Shown here: positions 15,233-24,478 of the stretch, piece after piece
Numbering within the stretch: the stretch's first letter is position 1
How the letters are laid out: the number at the start of each line of letters is the position of its first letter
Origin: Muribaculaceae bacterium
GTDB taxonomy: Bacteria; Bacteroidota; Bacteroidia; Bacteroidales; Muribaculaceae
Length of the DNA: 46,729 nt
Reading direction: 5' to 3'
NCBI GenBank assembly: GCA_017935045.1
Contig: JAGBIJ010000030.1
Span: forward strand, 1 to 46,729
The notes under the pieces: generated by a model
The model's database searches: none
Told to the model about the DNA's origin: nothing
What the model saw: the letters and a program-made list of their open reading frames with translations, nothing else
Program-made: the position numbers and the translations under genes

Positions 15233-16147
15233 TCAGGGGCGTGTCCAAATCCATCCCTGAGAGAAACGTGCCTTGAAGCGGGGATCGCGGAGCATCGCGC
15301 GTAAATCATCGTAAGAGTCGGACGAGGCACAGGCCACGCGACACAGGCTACCGTGGCATATTACCCGCAATCCGTCAGTGTCAGGCTGCTGAGCTATGAA
15401 ATCATCACACTCGGCATCGGTAGCGAATGTGGCCACAATCAGGTAATAGCGGTCTGAATCCTCTCCGAGAGAGGGCTGCGGCGATGCTTCGGCAGCGACA
15501 GCGGTAGGCGCAGGAGCCTGTGCGACTGCAGGAGCAGGCATCATGGCAGCCTGAAATTCAGCCGATACAGACCGGTCGGCAGCGGGAGGCATCGAGACAA
15601 AAAGGCCGCACATAATCAATACCGCGAACATGGCTGCATATTTCATAACGACTTTCGGTATCCGCAGATTGATATAGCCGCTGTCGCTTATTCCGGTCTT
15701 GCAATCTTTACCGGAGACATCAGCCGTCATGGCAGTCTTGCCCTTATAATCAGACGGAGATAGCGCAGCAGTCATAGCCGGGGCTTTGCGGCGGGAGGGG
15801 GTAAACAGAAGTCTCGATTCTTCATCTACGGTAAGTGTGCCTATATGGCCTATGGTAAGTTCGCCCTCCTCGTCGAGCGCGCGGCGATATAGCTCTACGG
15901 CATCGGACACCATGACAGATGCCTGCTCAAAACTCATGGAATATCTGCGGGCCGCAGAGTGGGCTATCAATCCGTCGGAAGCCGTAATCGAGGAATTGAA
16001 ACTGATCTGTGTCTGCGGCGCATGCAGTATGCCTGTCTCAGCTTCATAATATGCCGGCCGCTCCGTCCGCAGGAAAGCGCCGATGCCCGGCACTATCACA
16101 CACGAATGGTGGCGCAGCAGATATTCGATATGTAAGCTGAGTTCCAT
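15233..16147 (-). CDS. HU-CCDC81 and SPOR domain protein
   Basis: A 304-residue protein. Residues 1-118 match the paired HU-like domains known from Bacteroidetes SPOR proteins (IEYLLRHHSCVIVPGIGAFL near the start, then EGELTIGHIGTLTVDEESRL). One membrane helix follows (167-187, VMKYAAMFAVLIMCGLFV). An Ala/Pro-rich linker leads to a C-terminal SPOR domain (about 231-304, RYYLIVATFATDAECDDFIA). SPOR domains bind denuded glycan strands at the division septum, so the protein probably links the cell interior to septal peptidoglycan. A minus-strand -7 box TAACTTTG lies at 16220-16227. Confidence 0.85.
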   Translation of the reverse strand: MELSLHIEYLLRHHSCVIVPGIGAFLRTERPAYYEAETGILHAPQTQISFNSSITASDGLIAHSAARRYSMSFEQASVMVSDAVELYRRALDEEGELTIGHIGTLTVDEESRLLFTPSRRKAPAMTAALSPSDYKGKTAMTADVSGKDCKTGISDSGYINLRIPKVVMKYAAMFAVLIMCGLFVSMPPAADRSVSAEFQAAMMPAPAVAQAPAPTAVAAEASPQPSLGEDSDRYYLIVATFATDAECDDFIAQQPDTDGLRVICHGSLCRVACASSDSYDDLRAMLRDPRFKARFSQGWIWTRP

Positions 16148-16443
16148 TAAATTGGTTATAAGATACTTAGTATCTGAGAGTTATTTTAACAGCCGCGCAT
16201 AAAACCGGCCAAATTCTATGCAAAGTTAGTCAGATTTTTTTTGATACGCAATAGCCCTGGAGACGCGTCAGCAAGTTACAGCGCCGTCCGGGGCGTGAAC
16301 CTGTTGTAGTTCAAGAGTTAACCCGACAGCTATTTTTTGTTGACAACTTATCTACAAGCGTAGACACAAAAGACAGGAAAGCCGTCCCTGCGGAAACGGC
16401 TTTCCTGCCATGCGAGATGTATCAATCTCATTATTTATTCACT
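16148..16443. other. 296-bp intergenic region before clpC's 3' end
   Basis: It holds the SPOR gene promoter (-7 box TAACTTTG, minus strand, 16227 down to 16220) and, at 16375-16408, the clpC terminator. Near 16340-16359 two DnaA-box-like words occur (TGTTGACAA, TTATCTACA), each one base off consensus. No gene is seen. Confidence 0.5.
16375..16408 (-). terminator. clpC terminator
   Basis: CAGGAAAGCCG (16375-16385) and CGGCTTTCCTG (16398-16408) form an 11-bp stem, followed on the minus strand by CTTTTGTG. Confidence 0.75.
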
Positions 16444-19032
16444 TTAATTCTCTTTAAACTCAAGAGTCAGCTTATCCTGGCCGTCGGTATAGTCGGCGGC
16501 TATCTCTCCGGAGGTCTTGCCTTCGGCCTGCAGCTTGAGCAGCAACTCGGCCAGATCGTCCTCCAGATATTTCTGTATGGCACGCTTGAGCGGTCGCGCG
16601 CCGAACTGACGGTCATAACCCTTGTCGGCGATGAAGTCTTTTGCCTTCTGCGAGAGAGTGAGCCGGTAACCCAGACCCTCCATACGCTTGTAGAAGTCGG
16701 CAAGCTCTATGTCGATGATGCTGAATATGGCATCGCGCGAAAGCTGGTCGAACATGATGATATCATCCACACGGTTCAGGAACTCGGGCGAGAAAGCTCG
16801 GTTCAGCGCCTTGGAAATCACGGCCTGGCTCTGCTCTTTCGTCGGTTCTGCATTCTTGAATCCGACACCGCCGCCGAAGTCCTTCAGCTGACGTGACCCG
16901 ACATTGGAGGTCATGATGATAATAGTGTTCTTGAAGTCTATCTTGCGGCCCAGCGAGTCAGTCAACCGTCCTTCGTCCATTACCTGCAGAAGCAGATTGA
17001 ATACATCGGGATGGGCTTTCTCAATTTCGTCAAGAAGCACCACCGAATACGGACGGCGTCTCACTTTCTCGGTAAGCTGTCCGCCCTCCTCGTAACCGAC
17101 GTAGCCCGGAGGAGCGCCTACGAGACGGGAAACGGTAAATTTCTCCATATATTCACTCATATCCATACGTATCAGCGAATCTGGCGATACGAACAGGTAT
17201 TCGGATATCTTCTTGGCCAAATGCGTCTTGCCCACGCCGGTTGGACCAAGGAACATAAAGACGCCTATAGGCTTATTGGGATCCTTCAGTCCGATACGGT
17301 TGCGCTGTATGGCTTTGACAGTCTTGGCGATGGCGTCGTCCTGCCCTATCACGGCTCCCTTCAGCGCGTCTCCCATTTTGAGCAGACGGCTGCCCTCGGC
17401 CTGAGCTATACGCTGGGTGGGGACACCCGTCATCATGGCCACGACTTCGGCCACCTTATCATCGTCTACAGTCTGGCGGTCCTGATCCAGATCATGCTCC
17501 CAGGCGAGTTTGGCCTGTTCAAGCTCCTGCCGCTGTTGCGTCTCTTTGTCACGCAGTGCGGCCGCGAGCTCGAAATCCTGCGAGCGTGCCGCAGCAAGTT
17601 TCTGCTGCGATGTCTCGTCAAGCTCACGTTCCAGTTTCTCGATGGTCTCCGGCACCACTATATGGGTAATATGCACGCGCGAACCGGACTCATCGAGAGC
17701 ATCGAGAGCTTTGTCGGGGAAATTGCGGTCACTGACATAGCGCTCAGTCAGTGTCACGCATGCCTTCAGAGCTTCGTCGGTATAGCTGACATTATGATGA
17801 GCTTCATATTTATCTTTCACGCGGCGCAGTATCTCCAAGGTCTCTTCCGGCGAGGTGGGTTCTACCATCACTTTCTGGAAACGCCGCTCCAGTGCGCCGT
17901 CCTTCTCTATATTCTGACGGTATTCGTCAAGCGTGGTGGCGCCGATGCACTGCACCTCACCGCGCGACAGCGCCGGCTTGAGCATATTGGCGGCATCCAT
18001 CGAGCCGGGAGCGCTGCCCGCGCCGACTATAGTGTGCAACTCGTCGATAAAGAGTATCACATCAGGATTCTTAGACAATTCGTCGACCACCGCTTTGATG
18101 CGCTCCTCAAACTGACCTCTGTATTTCGTACCGGCCACCATACCGGGCAAATCGAGCGATATCACTCTTTTGTTGAAAAGGATACGGCTTACCTCACGGC
18201 GTACTATGCGCAAGGCGAGTCCCTCGACGATAGCGCTCTTGCCGACACCTGGTTCGCCTATCAGGACGGGATTGTTCTTCTTGCGGCGTGAGAGAATCTG
18301 AGCCAGGCGTTCAATCTCGGTGTCGCGGCCTACAACCGGGTCGAGTCTGCCCTCGCGTGCCGCTTTGGTCATATCAAATCCGAATTTGTCGAGCGCGGGA
18401 GTATCCGATGTCTTTCCGCCTTTGCCGCCTTTACCGCCATTGCCCTTGTCAGAAGCAGGATTGCGGAACGGATTGAAGGGGGCACCGCCTTTGGATGCGG
18501 GAGCATCGTCGTCGGTATCGTCTTCGTCGTCGTCATTGAGGAAGTCTCCGCCGGCACGCGGCTCGTCGGAGGCCGGCTGATCATCCGGGCGGACGTTGGA
18601 AATGGCTATATCGAAATTGAGATAAGTTTCCTTTATATGACGGAGCAAATCGCTGAAGAGCGCCTTGTCGTCGTGCATAAGGGCAAGCAGCAGATGCTCG
18701 CCGGCTATAGTCGGAGTCTGCAGCTGGCTCGCCTCGCGCATGGCCAGACGCAGATAGCGCACGGCAGAGCGCGACAGAGGATAATCTTTGTCGGCCTTGA
18801 ATACGGTAGCCACCTCTTGCTCGGAAGCGGACGTAAGGCGCAGATGCTCCTCAATCTCGGAAGTGATATTCTCAATCGGAACATTGAGATGGCGCAAGAT
18901 GCGCACGGCACAACCGTCGTTACCCCGAAGGAACGCAAGTACAAGGTGCTCACTTGTTATGACGGAACCGCCGTAAGCCTCGGCCTCGCGGCCGGCAAGA
19001 CTAAGCACTTTGTTAAGATTATTTTCAGACAT
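16444..19032 (-). CDS. clpC: ClpC-type AAA+ unfoldase subunit
   Basis: An 862-residue Hsp100 protein from the ATG at 19030-19032; a longer frame from 19107 would add 25 residues unlike the family. The N-domain (1-150) has two Clp repeats ([14 protein letters not shown], then [12 protein letters not shown]). An acidic and Gly/Lys-rich linker spans about 150-215. AAA1 has Walker A GEPGVGKS and Walker [11 protein letters not shown] short middle region with a UVR-like segment ([15 protein letters not shown]) marks ClpC rather than ClpB. AAA2 has [12 protein letters not shown] and VVLLDEIEK. It unfolds proteins for ClpP in the cytoplasm. clpP is not in this window. The inverted repeat at 19112-19139 may regulate it. 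Confidence 0.9.
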   Translation of the reverse strand: MSENNLNKVLSLAGREAEAYGGSVITSEHLVLAFLRGNDGCAVRILRHLNVPIENITSEIEEHLRLTSASEQEVATVFKADKDYPLSRSAVRYLRLAMREASQLQTPTIAGEHLLLALMHDDKALFSDLLRHIKETYLNFDIAISNVRPDDQPASDEPRAGGDFLNDDDEDDTDDDAPASKGGAPFNPFRNPASDKGNGGKGGKGGKTSDTPALDKFGFDMTKAAREGRLDPVVGRDTEIERLAQILSRRKKNNPVLIGEPGVGKSAIVEGLALRIVRREVSRILFNKRVISLDLPGMVAGTKYRGQFEERIKAVVDELSKNPDVILFIDELHTIVGAGSAPGSMDAANMLKPALSRGEVQCIGATTLDEYRQNIEKDGALERRFQKVMVEPTSPEETLEILRRVKDKYEAHHNVSYTDEALKACVTLTERYVSDRNFPDKALDALDESGSRVHITHIVVPETIEKLERELDETSQQKLAAARSQDFELAAALRDKETQQRQELEQAKLAWEHDLDQDRQTVDDDKVAEVVAMMTGVPTQRIAQAEGSRLLKMGDALKGAVIGQDDAIAKTVKAIQRNRIGLKDPNKPIGVFMFLGPTGVGKTHLAKKISEYLFVSPDSLIRMDMSEYMEKFTVSRLVGAPPGYVGYEEGGQLTEKVRRRPYSVVLLDEIEKAHPDVFNLLLQVMDEGRLTDSLGRKIDFKNTIIIMTSNVGSRQLKDFGGGVGFKNAEPTKEQSQAVISKALNRAFSPEFLNRVDDIIMFDQLSRDAIFSIIDIELADFYKRMEGLGYRLTLSQKAKDFIADKGYDRQFGARPLKRAIQKYLEDDLAELLLKLQAEGKTSGEIAADYTDGQDKLTLEFKEN

Positions 19033-19111
19033 ATTTTTATACTGTTTCAATACTGATTCATCAGGTGCCTGCACACGATACAGTGACACCCGTAACGTAA
19101 AATACAATTAT

Positions 19112-19139
19112 CGTGCCAAAAAATAAACGGAATGGCACG
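19112..19139. promoter_or_regulatory. Inverted repeat upstream of clpC
   Basis: CGTGCCA (19112-19118) and TGGCACG (19133-19139) flank 14 bases, about 80 bases before the clpC start. On the minus strand the near copy reads TGGCACGATAATTGTA, close to a sigma-54 -24/-12 element except for GT instead of GC at -12. A heat-shock operator is the other possibility. Confidence 0.3.
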
Positions 19140-19176
19140 CGGCTATATTATTTGCAATACGTTAACAAATATATAA

Positions 19177-19207
19177 GCGCAGGGACGTCAGACAGACACC
19201 CCTGCGC
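19177..19207 (-). terminator. rprY terminator
   Basis: GCGCAGGG (19177-19184) pairs with CCCTGCGC (19200-19207), just after the response regulator stop on the minus strand, and is followed there by TTATATA. Confidence 0.7.
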
Positions 19208-19242
19208 TGTGTATGTTCCGGCTGACAGACAGCGAAGCTATG

Positions 19243-19944
19243 TCAGTCGCCGGAGGCGGGAGCTATAAGCTTGTAACCCTTGCCGTGGATATTGATGATT
19301 TCGATGGAAGGGTCATCTCGGAGCAGCTTGCGCAGCTTGGTAATATAGACATCCATGCTGCGGGCGTTGAAGTAATTGTCATCCACCCAGATGCTCTTGA
19401 GCGCATAGTTTCGCTCGAGTATCTCGTTCATGTGGGCACACAGAAGAGCGAGCAGCTCAGACTCCTTGGTGGTAAGCTTCTTGGATATGTCGCCCATGAC
19501 CAAAGTCTGCTTCTGGGTATCGAATGTGAAATGACCTATCTTATACATGGTAATTTCTTTTTCCTTTTTACCCCTGACGCGGCGCAGAATCGCGCTGATG
19601 CGCGATACCATCTCCTCCATCGAGAATGGTTTGGTAATATAGTCGTCGGCGCCAATCTTGAAGCCTTCGAGTATATCTTCCTTCATATTTTTGGCGGTAA
19701 GGAATATGATAGGCACCTCACTGTTGACGTTGCGAATCTCCATAGCCAGCGTGAAGCCGTCTTTTTTAGGCATCATCACGTCGAGCACACACAGGTCATA
19801 TTTCCCTTTCAGGAAAGCCTTGTAGCCTTTCTCGCCATCGGGGAAAAGGTCTACATTGAATCCCTTCGCCATGAGAAACTCCCTGAGAAGCATACCCAGG
19901 TTCTCGTCGTCTTCGCAAAGAAGAATCTTCAATTTGTCATCCAT
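19243..19944 (-). CDS. rprY: OmpR-family response regulator, RprY-like
   Basis: A 233-residue two-domain regulator. The receiver (1-120) has the acidic pocket EDDE, phospho-acceptor Asp55 in LCVLDVMMPK, Thr in FLTAKN and Lys in TKPF. The C-terminal winged helix (about 132-230) is OmpR/PhoB-like (KLTTKESELLALLCAHMNEI). Its order and sequence resemble RprY of Bacteroides fragilis. It lies 33 bases downstream of the kinase gene and would be phosphorylated by it. RprXY has been linked to tetracycline-resistance regulation and stress responses in Bacteroidales. Confidence 0.85.
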   Translation of the reverse strand: MDDKLKILLCEDDENLGMLLREFLMAKGFNVDLFPDGEKGYKAFLKGKYDLCVLDVMMPKKDGFTLAMEIRNVNSEVPIIFLTAKNMKEDILEGFKIGADDYITKPFSMEEMVSRISAILRRVRGKKEKEITMYKIGHFTFDTQKQTLVMGDISKKLTTKESELLALLCAHMNEILERNYALKSIWVDDNYFNARSMDVYITKLRKLLRDDPSIEIINIHGKGYKLIAPASGD

Positions 19945-19977
19945 AATCGTATCTGTTTAAATTATTATTTCTTTTTG

Positions 19978-21447
19978 TCATGTACCCGGCTCCAGCGGCA
20001 GGGTTATGATGAACTCCGTGCCTTTGCCGTATTCGCTCTCCACCTTGATTGTGCCGTCGAAAGCGGTTATCATCTTGTGGACGTATGCCAGTCCCAGGCC
20101 GAAACCCTTCACGTTATGCTGATTGCCTGTCGGCACACGGTAGAATTTCTCAAATATAAGCTTCAGATGTTCCTTGCGTATGCCTATGCCGTTGTCCTTT
20201 ACCCTGATTTCAAGCTTGCGGTCAGGCAGGTCGCAAGTTGAAATCTCAAGCTGCGGCTCCGAGTCGGGGCGCACATACTTGACAGCGTTGTCCAGCAGAT
20301 TGAATATCACGTTGGTAAAGTGCATCTCGTCGACAAGCACCACATCGTGGGCGGCATCAAGGCGCATATTGATGGAACCGCCATACTTCTCCACTTTTAT
20401 CTTAAACGTGCTTACGACCTGCTCCACCAGTTTGTTGACCGCCACTTCATTGAATTTAAGGTTGGGCTGCTGGCGGTCGAACATAGACATCTGCAGCACT
20501 TTCTCCACCTGGAAACGCAGACGCTTGGATTCATCGGTAATCACGGTGGAGATATGCTGGAGCATTGCCGGAGACTTGCGCACCGAGTCGTCGGCAAGCA
20601 TCTGTGCAGCCAGCGAGATGGTGGATATAGGCGTCTTGAATTCATGCGTCATATTGTTGATGAAATCCGTCTTCATCTCCGTTATCCGCTTCTGCCTGAA
20701 GGCGAGGATTATGGTGTATAGAAAGACTATCAGCAATATAAGCGTGAACGAAAGCGTAGGTATGAGGAAGCGCACCGAGTTATAGATATAATCTCCTTTC
20801 GTGGGGAAATATACATTCAGATAGTAGTGCGTGGGCGAGCCTTGGAAAAGGGTCTGCGTGTAGTATTCCGCGTCATCGCCGGCAGGGAAACCTGGCGTCT
20901 TGTATAAAATCTGCCGCGACGGGCCGGTAAAAGAGAACTCAAATGGCTGCACTATGCCACACGCGCTGAGCTCCTGAGTCAGCTGACGCCTTACCAGCGC
21001 CGTATCGCTGCGTTCAAGCAGAGGACGATGGGAAGCCTCCCTCATAATATTGAGTATCACTTCATTAAGCAATCCTTTCTGATAGAGATACTGGTTGCGT
21101 ATTATCTCCTGATACTGCTTGTAGCGCCCGTCGATTCCGACTGCCGAAGGGACAAAAATAGGTATCGGTTCGGACTTAGGCGCAAGCGAGTCGGCAGAAG
21201 CCACGGCAAAAGAGTAATCGCCATAAAAGGCCGCCTCTATATCCTCTATATCCTCCTCAAGATAGTGAAGCGTCTCCTGGCGCTCAAGATAACCGGCGAC
21301 GTCGTCGAGCGAACGCTTGACATTCTCGTTAAACTGCTCGTTGCGCATACGCGTCATCTTCTCCATGTACAGAATCTGTACATAGATCAGTCCGCCGAAT
21401 GTGAACGCCATCACTATGGTAAGGAGCCATATAGTCGATTTCTTCAT
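19978..21447 (-). CDS. rprX: Sensor histidine kinase, RprX-like
   Basis: A 489-residue membrane kinase with helix 1 at 5-27, a periplasmic sensor region of about 200 residues, and helix 2 at 226-250. The dimerisation domain carries the phospho-acceptor His268 in NNMTHEFKTPISTISL. The ATPase domain shows N box (FNLLDNAVKYV), G1 (VKDNGIGI), F box (FEKFYRV) and G2 (GFGLGLAYV). It would sense an envelope signal and phosphorylate RprY. The operon promoter lies at 21580-21611. All catalytic boxes are intact. Confidence 0.87.
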   Translation of the reverse strand: MKKSTIWLLTIVMAFTFGGLIYVQILYMEKMTRMRNEQFNENVKRSLDDVAGYLERQETLHYLEEDIEDIEAAFYGDYSFAVASADSLAPKSEPIPIFVPSAVGIDGRYKQYQEIIRNQYLYQKGLLNEVILNIMREASHRPLLERSDTALVRRQLTQELSACGIVQPFEFSFTGPSRQILYKTPGFPAGDDAEYYTQTLFQGSPTHYYLNVYFPTKGDYIYNSVRFLIPTLSFTLILLIVFLYTIILAFRQKRITEMKTDFINNMTHEFKTPISTISLAAQMLADDSVRKSPAMLQHISTVITDESKRLRFQVEKVLQMSMFDRQQPNLKFNEVAVNKLVEQVVSTFKIKVEKYGGSINMRLDAAHDVVLVDEMHFTNVIFNLLDNAVKYVRPDSEPQLEISTCDLPDRKLEIRVKDNGIGIRKEHLKLIFEKFYRVPTGNQHNVKGFGLGLAYVHKMITAFDGTIKVESEYGKGTEFIITLPLEPGT

Positions 21448-21579
21448 CTCTTTCTACTTAACAAAGGAAAGCAAACCGAAGTCGCTTTTCTGATTTATTA
21501 ACAATTTATAACCTGATAAGGTTTATCTGCCTGAGCCGGCGCACGACTGCGGATCAGGATATCTGTTAACAATGAAATG

Positions 21580-21611
21580 CAAAATTAACATTTAATTGTG
21601 AAAATTCCAAA
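21580..21611 (-). promoter_or_regulatory. rprXY promoter
   Basis: Minus-strand TTTG (21611-21608), 20-base spacer, TAATTTTG (21587-21580). It lies in the 308-base divergent region 21448-21755, which holds no gene. Confidence 0.75.
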
Positions 21612-21650
21612 TCTTTCAGCGAGATATTTTCGGGTTAGCTGAATATTACT

Positions 21651-21658
21651 TAATTTTG
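21651..21658 (+). promoter_or_regulatory. -7 box of the PurF-like gene
   Basis: TAATTTTG at 21651-21658, about 98 bases before the ATG, with a T-run (21627-21630) at the -33 distance. Confidence 0.6.
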
Positions 21659-21755
21659 CAGTCTCAAATCCCGGTATTAATACAGTCGGAATCATCAGCT
21701 CCATTGATGTGTCCTGACTCAATTTTTTAGATTTCACGAACACTTTCAAACATTT

Positions 21756-23162
21756 ATGGGTGGTTTTTTTGGTTGCATTCTGCGCAAAGATTGCGTGACA
21801 GACCTGTTTTACGGCACTGATTATAATTCACACTTAGGCACAAAGCGCGGCGGCATGGCCACGTATGACGCGGAAAAGGGCTTCGTAAGAAGCATCCACA
21901 GTCTGGAGAATTCATATTTCCGTACAAAATTCGAGAGTGCATTGTCACGATTCGCCGGCAACAGCGGCATAGGCGTGATTTCCGACAATGATTCACAACC
22001 GATAGTGGTCAACTCCCATCTGGGCAAATTTGCCATAGTTACAGTGGCCAAGATAGCCAACATAGAGGAGCTGGAACAAGAACTGCTGGAAGACGGCGCC
22101 CACTTTGCGGAACTCAGCTCCGGCAAGACCAATCCTACCGAGCTGGTTGCGACAATAATCACGCGGGGAAAGACTCTGACCGAAGGCATACGGCTGGCTC
22201 AAAAAAAAATCAAGGGTTCATGCTCGATGCTGCTGCTGACTCCCGACGGCATCGTGGCCGCACGCGACAGACTCGGCCGCACGCCCATAATAATAGGAAA
22301 AAAAGAAGATGGATATGCCCTTACCAGCGAGACATCGTCGCTGCCCAATCTGGGATACAGCGAAGTACGCGACCTGGGTCCTGGCGAGATTGTACGTGTG
22401 ACGGCTGAAGAGATCGAGCAGCTCGGCTGTCCGGGAGACGAGATGCAGATATGCTCATTCCTGTGGGTTTACTACGGCTTCCCTGTGTCTTCTTACGAGC
22501 AGCGCAACGTAGAGGAGGTACGCTTCAACAGCGGTATGCTTATGGGCGAAAAGGACGATACCGAGGTGGACTGCGTATGCGGTATCCCGGATTCGGGCGT
22601 GGGTATGGCGCTGGGATATGCCGAAGGCAAAGGTGTGCCCTACCACCGTGCCATAGCAAAGTACACACCCACTTGGCCGCGCAGCTTTACTCCGGGTAAA
22701 CAGGAGCTGCGAAATCTGGTGGCTAAGATGAAACTGATACCTAACCGCGCGATGCTCGAGGGCCATAAGGTGGCTTTCTGCGACGACTCGATAGTGCGCG
22801 GAACACAGCTCAAGGACAATGTCAGGATGCTGTATGACTACGGCGCCAAGGAAGTACACATCCGTATCGCCTGTCCGCCGCTGATATACGGGTGTCCCTT
22901 TATCGGATTCACTTCATCAAAAAGTGACATGGAGCTTATCACACGTCGCGTAATAAAGGAGCTGGAAGGCGATTCCGACAAGAATCTCGACAAATACGCT
23001 ACAACAGGCACTCCGGAGTACAACGCCATGGTAAAGCGCATAGCCGAGAAGTTCGGGCTGGACAGTCTGAAATTCAGTACGCTTGAAGACCTGGTGGAAG
23101 CCATCGGGCTGCCTAAATGCAAAGTATGCACCCATTGTTTCGACGGCAGCAGCCATTTCTGA
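21756..23162 (+). CDS. PurF-like amidophosphoribosyltransferase homolog without the N-terminal Cys
   Basis: A 468-residue protein with the full PurF layout: an N-terminal class II glutaminase-like domain (1-230) and a C-terminal phosphoribosyltransferase domain with the PRPP loop VAFCDDSIVRGTQL. Late Cys motifs (CPPLIYGCPF and CKVCTHC) could hold an iron-sulfur cluster as in Bacillus PurF. Active glutaminases start M-C-G-I-x-G and use the Cys as nucleophile; here the start is MGGFFGC, so that Cys is Gly. It may use free ammonia, work with another subunit, or have a changed role. Similar GGFFG proteins occur, as I recall, in other Bacteroidales. It stands alone with its own promoter. Confidence 0.85.
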   Translation: MGGFFGCILRKDCVTDLFYGTDYNSHLGTKRGGMATYDAEKGFVRSIHSLENSYFRTKFESALSRFAGNSGIGVISDNDSQPIVVNSHLGKFAIVTVAKIANIEELEQELLEDGAHFAELSSGKTNPTELVATIITRGKTLTEGIRLAQKKIKGSCSMLLLTPDGIVAARDRLGRTPIIIGKKEDGYALTSETSSLPNLGYSEVRDLGPGEIVRVTAEEIEQLGCPGDEMQICSFLWVYYGFPVSSYEQRNVEEVRFNSGMLMGEKDDTEVDCVCGIPDSGVGMALGYAEGKGVPYHRAIAKYTPTWPRSFTPGKQELRNLVAKMKLIPNRAMLEGHKVAFCDDSIVRGTQLKDNVRMLYDYGAKEVHIRIACPPLIYGCPFIGFTSSKSDMELITRRVIKELEGDSDKNLDKYATTGTPEYNAMVKRIAEKFGLDSLKFSTLEDLVEAIGLPKCKVCTHCFDGSSHF

Positions 23163-23227
23163 CACCCGTGCGAAGCCTGAATGTCAACTTTATTGCAAAA
23201 AAATTAGGTTAGTACTAAGAAAATATG

Positions 23228-23270
23228 TAATTTTGTAGCCGGCGGCGCTTTGAGACGCCGTCGGCTATAT
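23228..23270 (+). promoter_or_regulatory. -7 box and 5'-end hairpin of the ROK kinase mRNA
   Basis: TAATTTTG (23228-23235) is followed at once by a hairpin: AGCCGGCGGCG and CGCCGTCGGCT pair with one wobble around an 8-base loop (23237-23269). The hairpin would form at the very 5' end of the transcript and may protect it from decay; it could also be read as a PurF-gene terminator without a T-run. Confidence 0.5.
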
Positions 23271-23337
23271 TTTCAGATATAGAGGAAAGAAATAACAGAC
23301 GCAAAATCAATTATTAATCATAAAATCTTATACTGCA

Positions 23338-24387
23338 ATGAGCAAACCATACGTTTTGGGTATTGACATAGGCGGCACCAATACCGTCTTCGGTATTGTC
23401 GACGCCCGTGGCCAGGTAGTGGCCAGCGATTCTATCAAGACACGCAAACACAGCAACTTCGATGACTACGTAGACGAGCTTCACACTGAAGTAATGCGTC
23501 TGCTCAAGGCTACCGACGCCGAGGACAAAATACAGGGTATCGGTATCGGCGCCCCCAATGCCAACTACTATACCGGCATGATTGAAAACGGCGTCAATCT
23601 TCCCTGGGGCGACAATATCGCTCTGGCCGAAAAGGTAAGCCGCGCTTTCGGAGGCATACCCGTATCGATTACCAACGATGCCAACGCCGCAGCCATCGGC
23701 GAGATGACTTATGGAGCAGCACGCGGTATGAAGGACTTCATAATGATTACGCTGGGTACCGGCGTAGGCTCAGGCATAGTAATCAACGGCCAGGTAGTCT
23801 ATGGCCATGACGGCTACGCAGGCGAACTCGGCCACGTCATAGTGAAGCGCAACAACGGCCGCACATGCGGCTGCGGCCGTACCGGATGTCTGGAGACTTA
23901 CGCTTCGGCTACGGGTGTGGCCCGTACGGCCCGCGAATTCCTGGAACTGCGTTCCGACCCCTCCACGCTGCGCAATCTGGACATTGACACCATTACTTCC
24001 AAGGATGTCTACGACGCAGCCATGGCCGGCGACAAGCTTTCCAAAGAGATATTCGACTATACCGGCAAGATTCTGGGCGAAGCCTTCGCAGACTTCATCG
24101 CTTTCTCGAGTCCGCAGGCTATCATCCTGTTCGGCGGCCTGTCGAAGAGCGGCGACCTGCTGCTCAAGCCTCTGCGCGAGACGCTGGACAAGACCGTGAT
24201 GTCCATCTTCCGTGGCAAGACGCAGATTATCCTCTCCGAGCTGAAGGAGAGCGACGCCGCGGTACTCGGCGCCTCGGCTTTGGGCTGGGAGGCCAAATAT
24301 CGCGCCGACGTGCCGGCGGCCGCAGTGCCGGCGGCTGCAGCCACGCCCGCCACACAGATAGCTCCCGCTGCCGCCGCCACAGAGTGA
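23338..24387 (+). CDS. ROK-family sugar kinase, likely glucokinase
   Basis: A 349-residue ROK protein. The ATP-binding DIGGTN motif is at the start (YVLGIDIGGTNTVFGIVD). PNANYYTGMIENGVNLPWG and ITNDANAAAIGE give sugar-binding residues and the catalytic Asp. GTGVGSGIV follows. The ROK zinc site is complete: His in GELGHVIV plus CGCGRTGCLETYAS. Glucose is the likely substrate by resemblance to Bacteroides glucokinases. The last 25 residues are an Ala/Pro-rich tail (VPAAAVPAAAATPA) absent from most ROK kinases. A strong terminator follows. Confidence 0.88.
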   Translation: MSKPYVLGIDIGGTNTVFGIVDARGQVVASDSIKTRKHSNFDDYVDELHTEVMRLLKATDAEDKIQGIGIGAPNANYYTGMIENGVNLPWGDNIALAEKVSRAFGGIPVSITNDANAAAIGEMTYGAARGMKDFIMITLGTGVGSGIVINGQVVYGHDGYAGELGHVIVKRNNGRTCGCGRTGCLETYASATGVARTAREFLELRSDPSTLRNLDIDTITSKDVYDAAMAGDKLSKEIFDYTGKILGEAFADFIAFSSPQAIILFGGLSKSGDLLLKPLRETLDKTVMSIFRGKTQIILSELKESDAAVLGASALGWEAKYRADVPAAAVPAAAATPATQIAPAAAATE

Positions 24388-24417
24388 CCGGCAGCAGTGT
24401 GATGAAATGAAACAAAA

Positions 24418-24457
24418 CAGAAGCGTCCCGGAATCTGATGACTCCGGGACGCTTCTG
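24418..24457. terminator. Bidirectional terminator
   Basis: A 15-bp stem, CAGAAGCGTCCCGGA (24418-24432) with TCCGGGACGCTTCTG (24443-24457), between the convergent ROK and Spi-domain genes. Confidence 0.85.
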
Positions 24458-24478
24458 CGTCTTCTTCAATAATTGATG

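Noticed and set aside
17011-18291. 426-codon plus-strand frame inside clpC
   Set aside because: A shadow of the conserved ClpC reading frame; its sequence has no known motif.
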